From Owenia fusiformis (Eukaryota; Annelida; Polychaeta; Sabellida; Oweniidae): a stretch of DNA of 64,000 nucleotides. The position numbers were made by a program, and so were the translations under genes. The notes beneath the pieces are model-generated. The model was not told where the DNA came from. It saw only the letters and a list, made by a program, of their open reading frames with translations, and searched no databases. The stretch is from the NCBI GenBank assembly GCA_903813345.2, contig CAIIXF020000006.1, forward strand, positions 22,017,936-22,081,935. The letters run 5' to 3'. Shown one piece after another: positions 23,301-32,971 of the stretch; within the stretch, counting starts at the first letter, position 1; each line of letters opens with the position of its first letter.

Positions 23301-24961
23301 TCATAGTTTATATTAAAAGCATGGCTCCTAAAATTGTTCATAGTGCAGTTCTATTTTTTGCACCATAATACATACTTGTTTTGGTTTAACCTAACACCAT
23401 TACTTGAGCTTGGAAACAGTAGAATCTACTACAGATCTTACAAGGTGAATATTAACATATTCTAGGAGCTAGTGGAACATACCAAGGATACCCTCCCCGT
23501 AGTGATTACCGTCCAGAGGGCTACCAGGGCTTCAGTGGGGGGAATAACTACAACAATAGAGGAGATAATGCCAATGGAGGTTACAATAGCAAACGTGGTA
23601 GTGGGGCGCCACCTAGAGGAGGAAGTGGAGGCATGCGGGGTGGAGGTCTGTTTCCTTATAATGTACAACCATGCATAACATGTTAACCATACACACGTTC
23701 AGTCATATTTTAATTCTTCATTTTAAATCATGCAAATGAGGGAGGAAACTGGAATTATCATCTCACCATCACAAAACAATGGAAACCTGAAACGAGATGC
23801 TGTTGAGTGTAATCACAGAACTCAGCATGTGGGTTACATTTTAAGCATGGATTGCACCATTTCATGTTTTTAAGTACTAATGCAAGCTTTAGTGAGACAT
23901 CATTTATGCTGATCAGAGTGCCATTTGTTATTAGTTCTTATAGATTCATGTATATGTTCATTGGAATATTGATTTACTAATCCTCGGCATCCACTTACAT
24001 TGAGATATAAGAGCATTTATGGCATTATAATGTACAATCCCTGTCCTAGGTTTCTGTTTTACAATGAAAACACTACAGGCAATGTTGACACAATTTATGA
24101 TATGTGTAGCTGAGAGTCATGCTTGTTTGAATTACTTCATGTCCTTTCTTTTGATGTAAGCTAAGTATACATGTATCTTGTTATCTATGGCAATTGCGAT
24201 TTCCCTGTAGGAATTCTAAAATTCATGAATTCATAATCATTTCTAAACTATGATGCTTAAAGGCAGAATCAGATCTATAGGGGTGACAAAATTACAAGCA
24301 ACATGTACAATTGACCTCCCAATCTTTCCCTTACAATCTCAAATAAAATATCTTCAAAAAGATTCACGATATGTTATAAATTAGTGAATTTATCATAGAT
24401 TCAAAGTGCAAAAATGGGTGAAAGATGTTTATTTTCTCCAAAATAATAAGAATGGTAACCATTTTTATAGAAAATAATACATTATTGTCAAAATAGTTTT
24501 CCTGAAATAAAGTGTGTACTCTGGGGATTTTTAGAAAATCGACATGACAAGGAATGACATGAGCCAGAAATATTCTAAAATTGAAACAATTTTTGTTTGG
24601 CCTGCTTGCTAGATCTGATAGTCTCTATAATGATAAAGTAATGTCATGGCTAAGAATGATTTCGTAAATGAGCTCTTGCAAAATTGTCTCAAACAAGTTA
24701 CAGTTGACCCTTTCCTCCAACTGAAGTCACATGGATTATTTGTTTGCATGAGTCATAAATAGCAGAAAAGTGGGAAATGCACAAGATATTCAAAGAAATA
24801 GAAATGTATCTTTATTCATGAATCACTTTGTTCTTGCAGCTCCTAGAGGAAACAATAGGGGTGGTCAAGGTGGAAGAGGAGGATTTGGCAACAGTGGAAG
24901 AGGCAGCTTTGCCCAGAAGGCTGGTGGATATGGTGGATCTACAGCCCAGCAAACTGCATAA
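8326..24961 (+). CDS. caprin: Caprin (RNA-binding stress-granule protein), 13 coding exons, 795 aa
   Basis: Coding exons: 8326-8439, 12035-12097, 12411-12497, 12795-12956, 15120-15196, 15577-15776, 16643-16725, 16958-17333, 17915-18327, 20562-20814, 21418-21675, 23466-23645, 24840-24961. All phases join and the stop is TAA at 24959. An in-frame TGA at 8320 fixes the start. Residues about 20-235 are the helical, charged homology region 1 (VEKKVRNLEKRK, QNLEFAKELQKQFLQ, LDDLYKLINPSREE, YKELREVFNKIHESGYFD). Two Gln-rich tracts precede homology region 2 in exon 8, where QGNYNFLQDSEIDVES at about residue 347 resembles the segment of vertebrate caprin-1 that binds G3BP. The C-terminus from about 610 is RGG-rich and ends QTA. 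Known caprins bind mRNA and G3BP, drive stress-granule assembly and regulate translation; that role is inferred here by homology. Most junctions have GTAAGT-like donors; the exon 12 donor (GTCTGT) is weak and that junction is least certain. Confidence 0.93.
9062..9556. mobile_element. Foldback MITE, about 495 bp, flanked by 12-bp direct repeat
   Basis: The arms match inward from ACGTCAATTAAGTT / AACTTACTTGACGT through GGAGCATAGATTAT and GAGGACTxGAAACAAG, about 60 bp with few differences. The perfect word TGTAGACTAGAG lies on both sides (9050-9061 and 9557-9568). The right copy overlaps the start of the next element's terminus, so this element seems to have landed in the end of the 9566-10451 element. 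The exact left boundary is uncertain by a few bases. Confidence 0.75.
9566..10451. mobile_element. TA-flanked palindromic element, copy B, split by a hAT-like insertion
   Basis: The ends read GAGTCCATTGTTTAATTGCG at 9566 and the right end finishes CAGTGAAATGGACTC at 10451. TA lies outside both ends (9564-9565, 10452-10453). It shares long blocks (GAATGACATTTGTATAT, TTCTTATTTTTG, a TTAACATGGC core) with the intact copy at 27751-28141. The 491-bp block 9656-10146 is a separate, later insertion. Confidence 0.8.
9656..10146. mobile_element. hAT-like MITE, 491 bp, with 8-bp target duplication
   Basis: The termini are TAGGGCTGCCATC and GATGGCAGCCCTA. The word ATTCCTAT is duplicated exactly on both sides (9648-9655 and 10147-10154). 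An 8-bp duplication with such termini is the usual sign of the hAT superfamily. The interior has many GTCGAC-containing inverted words near both ends (GTCGACTTGTCAG, GTCGACAAAAA, CGATTGTCGACAA). The 113-codon ORF through it is not a recognisable transposase. Confidence 0.87.
11059..11904. mobile_element. Probable TIR element, 846 bp
   Basis: The ends CAGGGCTTGCATTA and TAATGCAAGCGCTG are inverted with one mismatch. ACCAG flanks both sides (11054-11058 and 11905-11909). GGGACGG and GGGACTCACxTTTT words recur near the ends. No transposase frame is seen. The 5-bp flank is short and partly compatible with chance, so the superfamily is left open. Confidence 0.6.
13260..14258. mobile_element. TIR element, long copy (999 bp)
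   Basis: It begins TTTCCTAAGTGACATC and ends GATGTCACTTAGGAAA, a perfect 16-bp inverted repeat. Its first 62 bp and last 65 bp are repeated almost exactly at the ends of the shorter copy 14265-14542. The interior contains a 76-bp satellite (13369-13612). No transposase frame is seen. Confidence 0.7.
13369..13612. repeat. Satellite: 76-bp units plus 15-bp sub-repeat
   Basis: GCCCGAGCAAGGGGC repeats three times at a 15-bp period from 13370. A longer unit follows that runs GCCCGAGCAAGG, TAAAATAAAAGGCTTTGAGG, CCTAGAGATTAAAAGG and GAGATATAAAT. It repeats at 76 bp (13400, 13476, 13552), the last unit being divergent. The unit contains two copies of AAAGGCTTTGAGGG, so it was itself built by internal duplication. 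Confidence 0.9.
14265..14542. mobile_element. TIR element, short copy (278 bp), tandem to the long copy
   Basis: It has the same perfect 16-bp TIRs as 13260-14258, separated from that copy by the 6-bp spacer CATAGA. The same CATAGA follows its own right end. It looks like an internally shortened sibling. At the junction the adjoining TIRs form a perfect hairpin (14243-14280). Confidence 0.75.
15821..16432. repeat. Hairpin-headed repeat with about 115-bp degenerate tandem units
   Basis: It opens with TGTCACCAC...GTGGTGACA (9-bp arms, 6-base loop). It then contains four to five degenerate units with TTTTTCAAAATCATCTACAA, GTTCTCAGAAGTTCA, TTTGACCTTCAATGACCTTC and CTCAAGGTTAAAAAAG, and ends with AGGTGGTGACA. 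It lies wholly in caprin intron 6, starting 44 bp after the donor. Confidence 0.7.
17288..17519 (+). repeat. 62-bp tandem duplication spanning the caprin exon 8 donor
   Basis: Units at 17334-17395, 17396-17457 and 17458-17519 repeat the last 46 bp of exon 8 together with its GTAAGTGxTTGCCAC donor and intron start. The partial founder unit is in the exon itself. GTAAGT donors occur at 17334, 17396 and 17458; the fourth unit has decayed (AGGAGT). Units 1-3 are nearly identical, so the expansion is recent. Confidence 0.95.
17590..17820. repeat. AGGGGTTTC/CAACAGGC repeat followed by GGGCC-rich repeat copy 2
   Basis: The first part (CAGGGGTTTCGCCAGAA, AAAACAACAGGCAAAATTAA) matches the small element at 20347-20492. 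The second part (AAAGGTGGGCCTTTTGGTC, ATTACTGGGCCTTTTGAGGC, TTTTTTAATTTCAGGCC) matches 6215-6420. Both lie in caprin intron 8. Confidence 0.65.
18660..19010 (+). repeat. Dispersed repeat family R, copy 3
   Basis: It shares GAAATGTCGTGATTC, AATTCAAACAGCCACCAAA, TTTGAATCGTGAATTTTGG, ACTCACAAGAAATGATCGAG and TTGGTCCGAATCTT with the copy at 2440-2720. It lies within caprin intron 9. Confidence 0.65.
20347..20492. mobile_element. Short 146-bp element with AGGGGTTTCA ends
   Basis: It is bounded by AGGGGTTTCA and TGAAACCCCT. It contains CAACAGGC three times and one inverted GCCTGCTG near the right end. A related partial copy is at 17594. It lies in caprin intron 9, 69 bp upstream of exon 10. Confidence 0.6.
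20965..21180. repeat. Possible SINE-like fragment with ATACAATACAAT tail
   Basis: A GC-richer block in caprin intron 10 ends with a short A-rich tail (AAAGAAAATACAATACAATA at about 21160-21179). This is the form a short non-LTR or SINE 3' end would take. No A/B box promoter could be assigned and there is only this copy in the window, so the call is weak. Confidence 0.3.
22039..23182. mobile_element. Long-TIR foldback element, about 1.14 kb
   Basis: Arms of roughly 290 bp face each other: GCCTAACCATCTACAACGTA at 22039 against GTACATTGTCGATGGTTAGGC ending at 23182. The match runs inward through the GTGTACGGTGTCAC, TGTGTATTCGATTTGGAAGA, TACCTTTCTAATT and AAAGATTTTCGAGCAGTGCTC blocks. The arms are perhaps 80% alike by eye. 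No transposase is present. It fills most of caprin intron 11. Confidence 0.8.
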
Positions 24962-25035
24962 AGCAACTTGCAGAATGTGTTGGAAAAATTTAAGAGCAAC
25001 TTGGACAACATACTACGTACAACCAGAAGAATGTA

Positions 25036-25041
25036 AATAAA
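25036..25041 (+). promoter_or_regulatory. Candidate poly(A) signal of caprin
   Basis: A canonical AATAAA occurs 75 bp after the stop codon. A stronger later site may also be used. Confidence 0.5.
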
Positions 25042-26024
25042 CTTGAGAATTTATATTTGACTTTTAAATGGTTCATTTTCACAGGAATGCTTTATCTCGA
25101 CCAGTGTGCGTATTTGTAACACACGTGTTATGACATAGCTGAGTGGATAATGAACATTTATTTATAAAATCCTATGAGTTTTATAAATTGTCCATGGGTA
25201 AGAAAGCCATGTTTTATGTCTTGCTACTGGTGTAGAAGATTGTAAGAAATATATAAGTGAAATAGCAATGAGTAAAATGCTATCACATCTAGCTATACAG
25301 TACACAACAAGTCTAACATAACCCACCAATACCTTCTAAATATTCTTCAGAGCAGTTTTACCCAAATTCCGATCACACTTGCTTTGTACTGTACAGCAGC
25401 CATAATGTACTTATATGGTGAAATCTCATATTTGTCCACTATGGCCAAAAAACAAAAAAATCGTAAAAACTACTGAAGGGGCAGGGGTGAAAGGCAGTTT
25501 TGAACATGCAACAACTACAGGGAACTAACTAAAATGTAGAGAACAGCTCTTATTAATAACAAACGTAATGCAATGACTTGTAAAACAATGAATTCCGAAA
25601 TGTATAATTATTAGTTTAAAAGAGCAGTATTAACTTCAAGTTCAAGAGGAAAACGAAAAAACAAATAAGTAGCTCTGAATGCAACACAAACTTGAGTGAA
25701 ATGTTTAATAAGTGAATGGTTGATTTTGATCTTTGATAACAAGGAGGAAAGAGCTTTTTTGGCTATACAGGTGGGTCTTGTAAAGGACAGAAATCATGTA
25801 AATGTAAATAGTATGTGTTTGTATGTCTGTTTATATCTTTAGTACTATAGGTACCTGCTTAGCATACTACCTGCGTAGCCTGAAAATCATAGCACAAAAA
25901 GTCAAATGCAATCATATTTAATTGATAGCTTTTTGGTATACTTGAAAATTGGTTTGACTTAAGTGTGCTGTTAAGTGTCATGTTTGTTACCCTGTGTATG
26001 TCATATATGGTATGACTATGAAGC

Positions 26025-26385
26025 TTTTGTAAACATGTGCACCTTGGAGTCGCATGTAAGCTGGTAAGCCTTTGGTTCTCAAGTACATTTTTGAAATACC
26101 AGTAAGCTTTTGGTATTTACAATTTTGCCATATTGGTATAAGCCACATGTATACTAGCCATTGGTAAACACTTTGATATGCGTGAACTGGTGCACATATG
26201 TGCATTTTTGACATACTAGCAATCCTGAGGTACACATGCACTTTTGATATGTTGGTAGGCCTGGTGTACACATGTACACTTTGACTACACATAATGCCTC
26301 GAATACGTATGTACACTTGACATTTTGGTAAGCCTAATACTGTATAGTACATTTACAGTTTTGACATACCCCAGGCCTCTGGTTC
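26025..26385. repeat. Degenerate tandem repeat, about 45-55 bp units
   Basis: Repeated words are CATGTACACTTTTGA, CATATTGGTAAGCC and TTGGTA in successive copies (for example near 26080, 26130, 26205, 26255, 26310). It is noncoding; a 121-codon minus-strand ORF across it is a product of the repeat. Confidence 0.6.
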
Positions 26386-26770
26386 AACTCTACTTGTGCA
26401 GTTTTCGCTTCTTCTGCACTTGTAGTGTGAACATTTGGTACATGTGAATAGCATTTGAAGACTACATCAAAATACACTTAAGAATGCAGCTGTAATACAT
26501 AAGTTTGAAATAGACTTGTTAATATTAACTTAGTTCCCCAACACATCAGTGTTTTTGAATTAATTATTTCAATTGCTTTATGCATGGAATTGTTTAAAAA
26601 AGATTGAAATACATCACTGTGGAGATCGTTTTCCATAATTTGCATTTTTGTTTGCTTCAAGGTTGAATTATCATTTGTACAATTCATATAACTAGGTGAA
26701 AAAGCACATTTTATTGGAGATATAGTAAAACCTCTACTATATGAAATAAATGTTCATCTAGAACTATATT

Positions 26771-27748
26771 AATCTGTTATGTTGAGTCGGTATAGAAAGT
26801 TGTGTATGAGTGGTTTTTGCATATGCATAATGAATCGGATGCGAGTAGGAAGTTACCAGTTTCACATCCAGGTGGCTCGTTTAGCATGGCCGGTATTGTA
26901 GAAATTTCCCTTTAACATGTTTAACTTAATATTCAGTGGTTCAATTTACATATCGCCCTTATGTTTCTAATAGTTATCCAAATCAGAATATGTCAAAGAA
27001 AATGGTATCTGTCTATAGGGAATCCCCCGAACTAGGATTCCCATTTTCAAAAATAAAATGTCAAAGTTGATAAACAATTTTCGAAACCATATTTCTAGAT
27101 GTACTTTTACTGGTAGACTTCATACATGACATCACTTTGACTGAATTTTCAATACTAGTATTTAATGATGTAAATTCAGATTCTTTATACTCGCATCTAG
27201 TCTATGTCCCAAAGTTGTTCAAGCTGTTGACTGCCCTGTCTGATGACTTGTTAAACAGTTAAATCCTAGCATAAACCAAATGAATTAGTGGAGTCCTCCG
27301 TCCGTCTTCGGTTACACTCTTAGAAATTGTATTTTTCAGGAGATTAAGGTGGCATATTACCCCGTTTATTTTTTCCACAGTAAAATTATGATTTCTCTGC
27401 ACCCTGCCATATTGGCGTAATCTATGAGTGAAATCGGAAAAACAAAATGGTGTGCTATCATTTTAAGTTTGCTTATATTTTATGATGGTTTCCGCTTATA
27501 ATAACTATTTACAAAAATGTTCCCGAGACACAAATCTATTTAGGTAAGCGTTTGTTTTAAAGTCGGAAAGCCCCAATGAGACAATACAAACCCAGAGAAA
27601 ACCCGGAAAACTGCAGATTTTATGCAATGTTTTACGTTCATGTAAACAAGTAAGGTACATCTAATCACCTTATAAAACACTGGCCTACGTGTCATGTTCA
27701 AACTGTATTATAGAACATTTTCAATACGGCATTTGCTTCCGTGTTCTG
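26771..27748. other. Intergenic, no gene seen
   Basis: No supportable exon, RNA gene or repeat unit was recognised here on either strand. Confidence 0.5.
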
Positions 27749-27750
27749 TA

Positions 27751-28141
27751 GAGTCCATTTCACTGCTTCATTTCGTCAGTAGAACGGCAAAAATAAGAAA
27801 TTGGGAGACCATTGTGCAATAATATATGGAAAAGTATATTCATAATGTACATGAATGACATTTGTATATTTCAGATTTTTTAGTTATTTGTGCAATAAGC
27901 CTATGCCGTCTTGTAATTTGAAGAATTTCAGCCATGTTAATCTTATTGAAAATTACATGGCAGAGAAACATCCAAATATAAGAGGCCACACACTTTATAA
28001 GCCAAACTAGAAGCGATCCAAGATATACAAATGTCATTCATGTACATTATGAATATACTTTTCCATATATTATTGCACAGTGGTCTCCCAATTTCTTATT
28101 TTTGCCGTTCTACTGACGAAAGGAAGCAGTGAAATGGACTC
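27751..28141. mobile_element. TA-flanked palindromic element, copy A (391 bp, intact)
   Basis: The arms of about 125 bp run from GAGTCCATTTCACTGCTTCA at the left end to GAAGCAGTGAAATGGACTC at the right. They include GTACATGAATGACATTTGTA and its complement. TA flanks both ends (27749-27750 and 28142-28143). The core (CATGTTAATCTTATTGAAAA) is in the opposite orientation to the core of copy B at 9566-10451. No coding capacity. Confidence 0.88.
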
Positions 28142-28143
28142 TA

Positions 28144-31100
28144 TATCTCTCTACCTGCTTGATAAGGCAATGTATCTTCAAATAAAACCTTAGCAAAGTA
28201 GATTAGTCTATGGAACACTTTTGTAAATAGTTTTCACAAGCAATTTTATTTGTGTATCTCGAATTTTGTCTTCCCCATTTCAGTCATAAATTACGTCAAT
28301 ATAGCGTGCAAACTCTGTGTAGATGTTGTCATTCTCGGATGTCCAAACGTGTCAGGAACACATAGATACTCGAATGATTTTTGACTGGACATCAGGGTGC
28401 AGAGAAATCATAATTTTACTGAGTGGCTTCACGAAAAAATAAACAGGGTTATAAGCCACGTTAAAGATGCATTATGCCATAGGTTTCTCCCCAGACAATC
28501 AATGATGTCCTATTGTTATTGCTCATATAATATCTCACATACCATGGATATATCTTGAGAATAACTTTTGGGTATATTATTGCCGAAATATCGGAAATAA
28601 TCAACAGAACAACCAAACTCCAGAATTAAACACAATCAATTCCTCGGCTGTCGAGGGGAATCTCCATTGAGTCACACAAGAGCCCACAAGCGCATTGAAC
28701 CAGGGAGCCAATTAATCAGGTTTATGATAAACAAATTCAACGACAAATCAGATAACAGGAAAAGAACAAACGAAAGTGATAAGCAAGAGACGTAATTTTG
28801 TCTGTTATTTCTAAAAATCTTGAGTTTTCCCTCCTCTTAATGGACTACAGATATTGTTTCGCTTTTCGAATTCAAAATGGCTTTCCAAAACGTGAATTGC
28901 CGTTAAATTCAAAGCAAATGTCACATACTGAATAGTAGATCACAATAAATATAATCAAAAGCTAGATATATTGTCTATATATATATATGGACGGTGTTCA
29001 TTGGAATATGCTACCCCTTGGATTGCCGTTCTATAGCTTCTCTAAGTGATGATTCCCTCATTTGATCAATTTGAACCAACACATAATACTTTATACAACT
29101 CATTATAATTAAGGTTTGCTTCAATGAGATAGTTTCTAAATTGCTGAAAATGAATGAAATCCATCTTTTATTCCATTTACTTCCATATTAAAGGCAGGGA
29201 TTCCTTGCTATATGGTAAATTAAACCACATTTTGATGCAGCCTATTATATAAATGCTATAACAGTTTTATATACATTACGTTTTTCAAGCCAGAAAGGGA
29301 CTACTATTTAACTTTAAAACTACCATCAGATTCAGAATATATTCATGAATAACCTTGACACGGTTTAGCTGATTCTATGCAAAAATACTAGAAATATATG
29401 GAAAAACAGGTCTGAAGTGTCAGCTTCTGTGGACATTTAAAGAACAGGTCCATTTAACAGACTATTGCTCAACTTAGACTTTTTCCAAAAAACTCATTCT
29501 TCCATTTACTTTCAAAACCGATTGCAAGTTGTAGATAAACCTTTTTTCTTGAGGTGTGCAATTTCAAGATTGGCATTAGTTTTCAGTTTCTTTGAAAAAG
29601 TGGCAGTAAGAACCCCTATCACAAGACTGTCTGAATATGGGTACACACTATGTTTACCATCAAATTAATATCAAAACTTATCATTACATAGAATTTATTA
29701 TTTGGAACATATGGCATACAAGCATTCGGAGTTAAAAAAATCAAGCTATGTATGAAGTTTACCGATGCAAATCTGGGAAACATTGTCATTTTTTGTTCAC
29801 TTTGTTATCAAGTTTTAGCATGGTGCTCATTTCCTTTCGTTGAAAATTTAACCATCAGCCCATTCTCCCACAAAAAAGATATTGAAACTGTATAATGCAG
29901 AGACTGTAAAGTAGCTTTTCTGCAAATATCATTGTTGTGGGAGTTAGGGCTCACCACTAAAACTCAACTTTTGTGATGAAAATTAGGCTGACTGGTTTAT
30001 GTTTTCAATATGGCTGCTAACCTGGGCATACATGTGCACTACATAACTGCATGTGGAGATTAGGCCATTCAAAATTAATTATATGTTGGCATTCTGATGA
30101 AGGGCCTTATATTAAAAACTACAAAACCTTTATTTATTTAAAGGGTTTTATAAATTATTTAATAGTGAAAATGCAATAACACATCGTGGAAAAGCAAGTA
30201 ACACCTCTTGATTCAGATGACCTTGTTAATGAAGACAATACTAAAGCTTATATACATGTTTTTAATAATAGTTTTTAATCAATCTTGGAACTCATTTCAA
30301 TACAATATAATTCATGATCACAATTCCCTCTGTCATTTATATGCATTACAAGTACAGAGTACATGGGGACATTTTGTTTTTTTCTGAAAATATAGAATTT
30401 AGTGACATTAATTATAAAAATTTTTGAATGGCCTAAGTGTTTTTCTGAACAGGGAATAAGTAGAAATTATTTTAGGCAATCTTTTGAGTGTCATGCCATT
30501 TATACATGATGCTGCCTTATATTTTATGATACATATTGAAATTCAAATATGGGAACTGTTAATTGGCAAATAACTTTAAAACTAAGTCTCCATACAGACA
30601 TATAATTTCAAATTCCAATGTAGATGCCAATGGGCATCTACATTGGAAATGCCCATACCATGGGCATTTAAAATAATAATCACATCCCAACTCTTAAAAC
30701 ATTAGGAAACTGTTAGAGTCTCAAAAGGCAACAAGAACATTCATTTTTGAAACAGGAAAATTTAGTCCCCCCAAAAATGCCCATATGGGGATTTATTCTC
30801 AAGATTTTCATGTAATTGCCCGTGAGAATTGATCAAAAATATTTTTATTTCCATTCACATGTCTTGTTATCAGTCAAAATCAAAATTAAGCCAATTGCTT
30901 TCATTTCTTGTATTAGAAAACGGCAAAATTTTGACAAAAATAGCATCTTTCGAAGTTGACCTTTAAACCACCCTTATGTCAAGGTCAAATGTCTAAATTC
31001 TCAGAAATCGCATTTTAAGTAATAAGTCATACTTCCTCTTCAATTCCATGTCAATATATACTTGTTTTGTAGGGGGGCTAAAAGAGGGGTTTACCGCCAC

Positions 31101-32971
31101 CTGTCCTTTTCAAACGTGCTATTACATCATTTTCTAACTGACTTTATCTTTTATAGTTTTGCCCTACCTTTAAGATCCTCGAAAAGTGACTTTATTTCAT
31201 GATTTATCAGAAAGTGTTGGTTGAATCTGTTTTTAACTTGATTGATATATCATGTGATGACCCTTATAACATACTTATTGTGTTGGGTTGTTTTACTAAT
31301 AAACCAAGGTTTTTAGAGAATCTAAACATTGCATCAATGGAGATTTGGCACAAGTTTTTTTTTAAAAGTCATGGAAAATGATTTAAATAACATATATTAC
31401 TATAAGTCAAAGTTATTCTTGAAGAAAACAGTTCACTGAATTCACATATGCCATTTAAAGAAGGCAAAGTAAGTCAAAACAGGTTTAATATGCAAATCTC
31501 TTAAAATCTCATGAAAAACGAGATGTAGTGAGATTTCAAAAGCTATACTAACTATACTATTGTGCGACTTTGAAGCAAATGATGAAGTTTTACTCTTCAA
31601 AATCATGATATGGAATTGGTATCTTAATTTCTAGGAAACTCACAACAACCAGTGCAACAAGTTATGTGCACCTTATTTATGGTGGTAAGAAAGCCAGGTC
31701 ACTGCTTGACATTATTTGTAAGTCGTATCAGGTAGGTTATTGTGGCATTTAGATTACTGTTGATCTAAGTAGCACTGATATAACTTTTTTCATGACACAT
31801 GTGTTAAAATCAGTGTCTTAAACAACTAGTTAGGAGATAAGGCATGTCAAGTTTATAAACACAACTGGACGAAAATACATACTCACTCCATTAAAGTGCT
31901 GCGTAACTTCAAACATTTAAAATAATAATTGGTCACAATTGCCATGGAGCCATATTAGATATAAATTTTGGAGCCGCCTTTCAAATAAAATCCTGTGCTC
32001 GCAGTGTAGGTTTGGACAACCTAAATGTGAACTAGCGCAGTGGGCCCGATTGTTGACATCTGCTCGAGATAGTTTACATGACATATGATACAGCATTTAT
32101 TCTAAGTTATATTTCTACATAGATGAGCCTTCAGCATGTGCGGATCCGGGAACCAACAAAGGGGGGGGGGTGCATCTTGGAAATCTGAAAAATTCCTAGA
32201 ATTTAAAGATAAGGCTTTAAAAGCTCCATTTATCGAGGCCTTAAAAACTCATATGAGGAAACAAGTTACATTTAAATAATAGACTAGTGATGCCTTACAT
32301 CGAAATATTTAGCGTAGCACTACGTTCAACTATTATCATTAACCATGTGTTGTGTACATCATTGTGAAGTATGTTTACATTCTCAAATGAAAGGCCATTG
32401 CAGATGAAATGAATAACAACCTTATATTTATACTGATGTACAGTATTGTTTATAAAAAATCCAAGGGCGTTTTAGACTGATTATTGAAGGTTCAAATAAC
32501 AGCCGTGTCGCGCCTTCGTAGTGTCGTATTCTCAACGTAATAATTGATATTTTACGCCATAGCCTTACGCAGTGAAGACTAGTGTCGAGAAGAATTGATT
32601 TGCATGCGCATTATATCAATACAGTGCGACTGTGAAAATAACAGACTTCAACACTTGCTCAAATTGAAATCAATTTACTTTGATTTCATATTGAATTTAG
32701 AGACAAAACCAGCATTGCACGTCTAGTCCGAGGTACTATTTTCTGTACGGGTACAGCCTTAAAGAAGACTGATTTCCTGTAAACAAGCAGTGTAGCCGAA
32801 GCACTTCGACTAGCATTAAGCTTTGCGATCGTGACTACGGATGATTCTGAAATGAATGCTGGCTAAACATTCAAGGAATATCAACAAGTCATTCAGGGGT
32901 TTGAATGTAATATGCAGTCGTAGGGCTTTTCTATTGGAAGTATTAATAGGGAAATTAGAGATCGAACTACA
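28144..32971. other. Gene-poor stretch of 4.8 kb
   Basis: It is AT-rich, with only short random ORFs up to 67 codons. The notable items are a TATATA microsatellite near 28976-28987, twin perfect hairpins at 30613-30669 and a poly-G tract near 32160. The last few hundred bases should include the promoter and 5' UTR of the MFS gene, but no core motif can be assigned. Confidence 0.5.
30613..30669. repeat. Two adjoining perfect hairpins
   Basis: Hairpin 1 has arms TTCCAATGTAGATGCC (30613-30628) and GGCATCTACATTGGAA (30633-30648) with a 4-base loop. Hairpin 2 has arms AAATGCCCA (30647-30655) and TGGGCATTT (30661-30669) with a 5-base loop. Their stems share two bases. Both stems are perfect. Confidence 0.9.

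Larger units (their letters stand above)
24962..26770 (+). other. Caprin 3' UTR and downstream sequence
   Basis: After the TAA there is an early AATAAA at 25036. Long AT-rich sequence follows, and another usable AATAAA-type signal is near 26746. The true transcript end cannot be fixed. A degenerate repeat lies at 26025-26385. No other gene was seen. Confidence 0.5.

Noticed and set aside
29465-29668. 67-codon ORF in the gene desert
   Set aside because: It has no recognisable domain, splice context or neighbouring exon; it is of chance length for AT-rich DNA.
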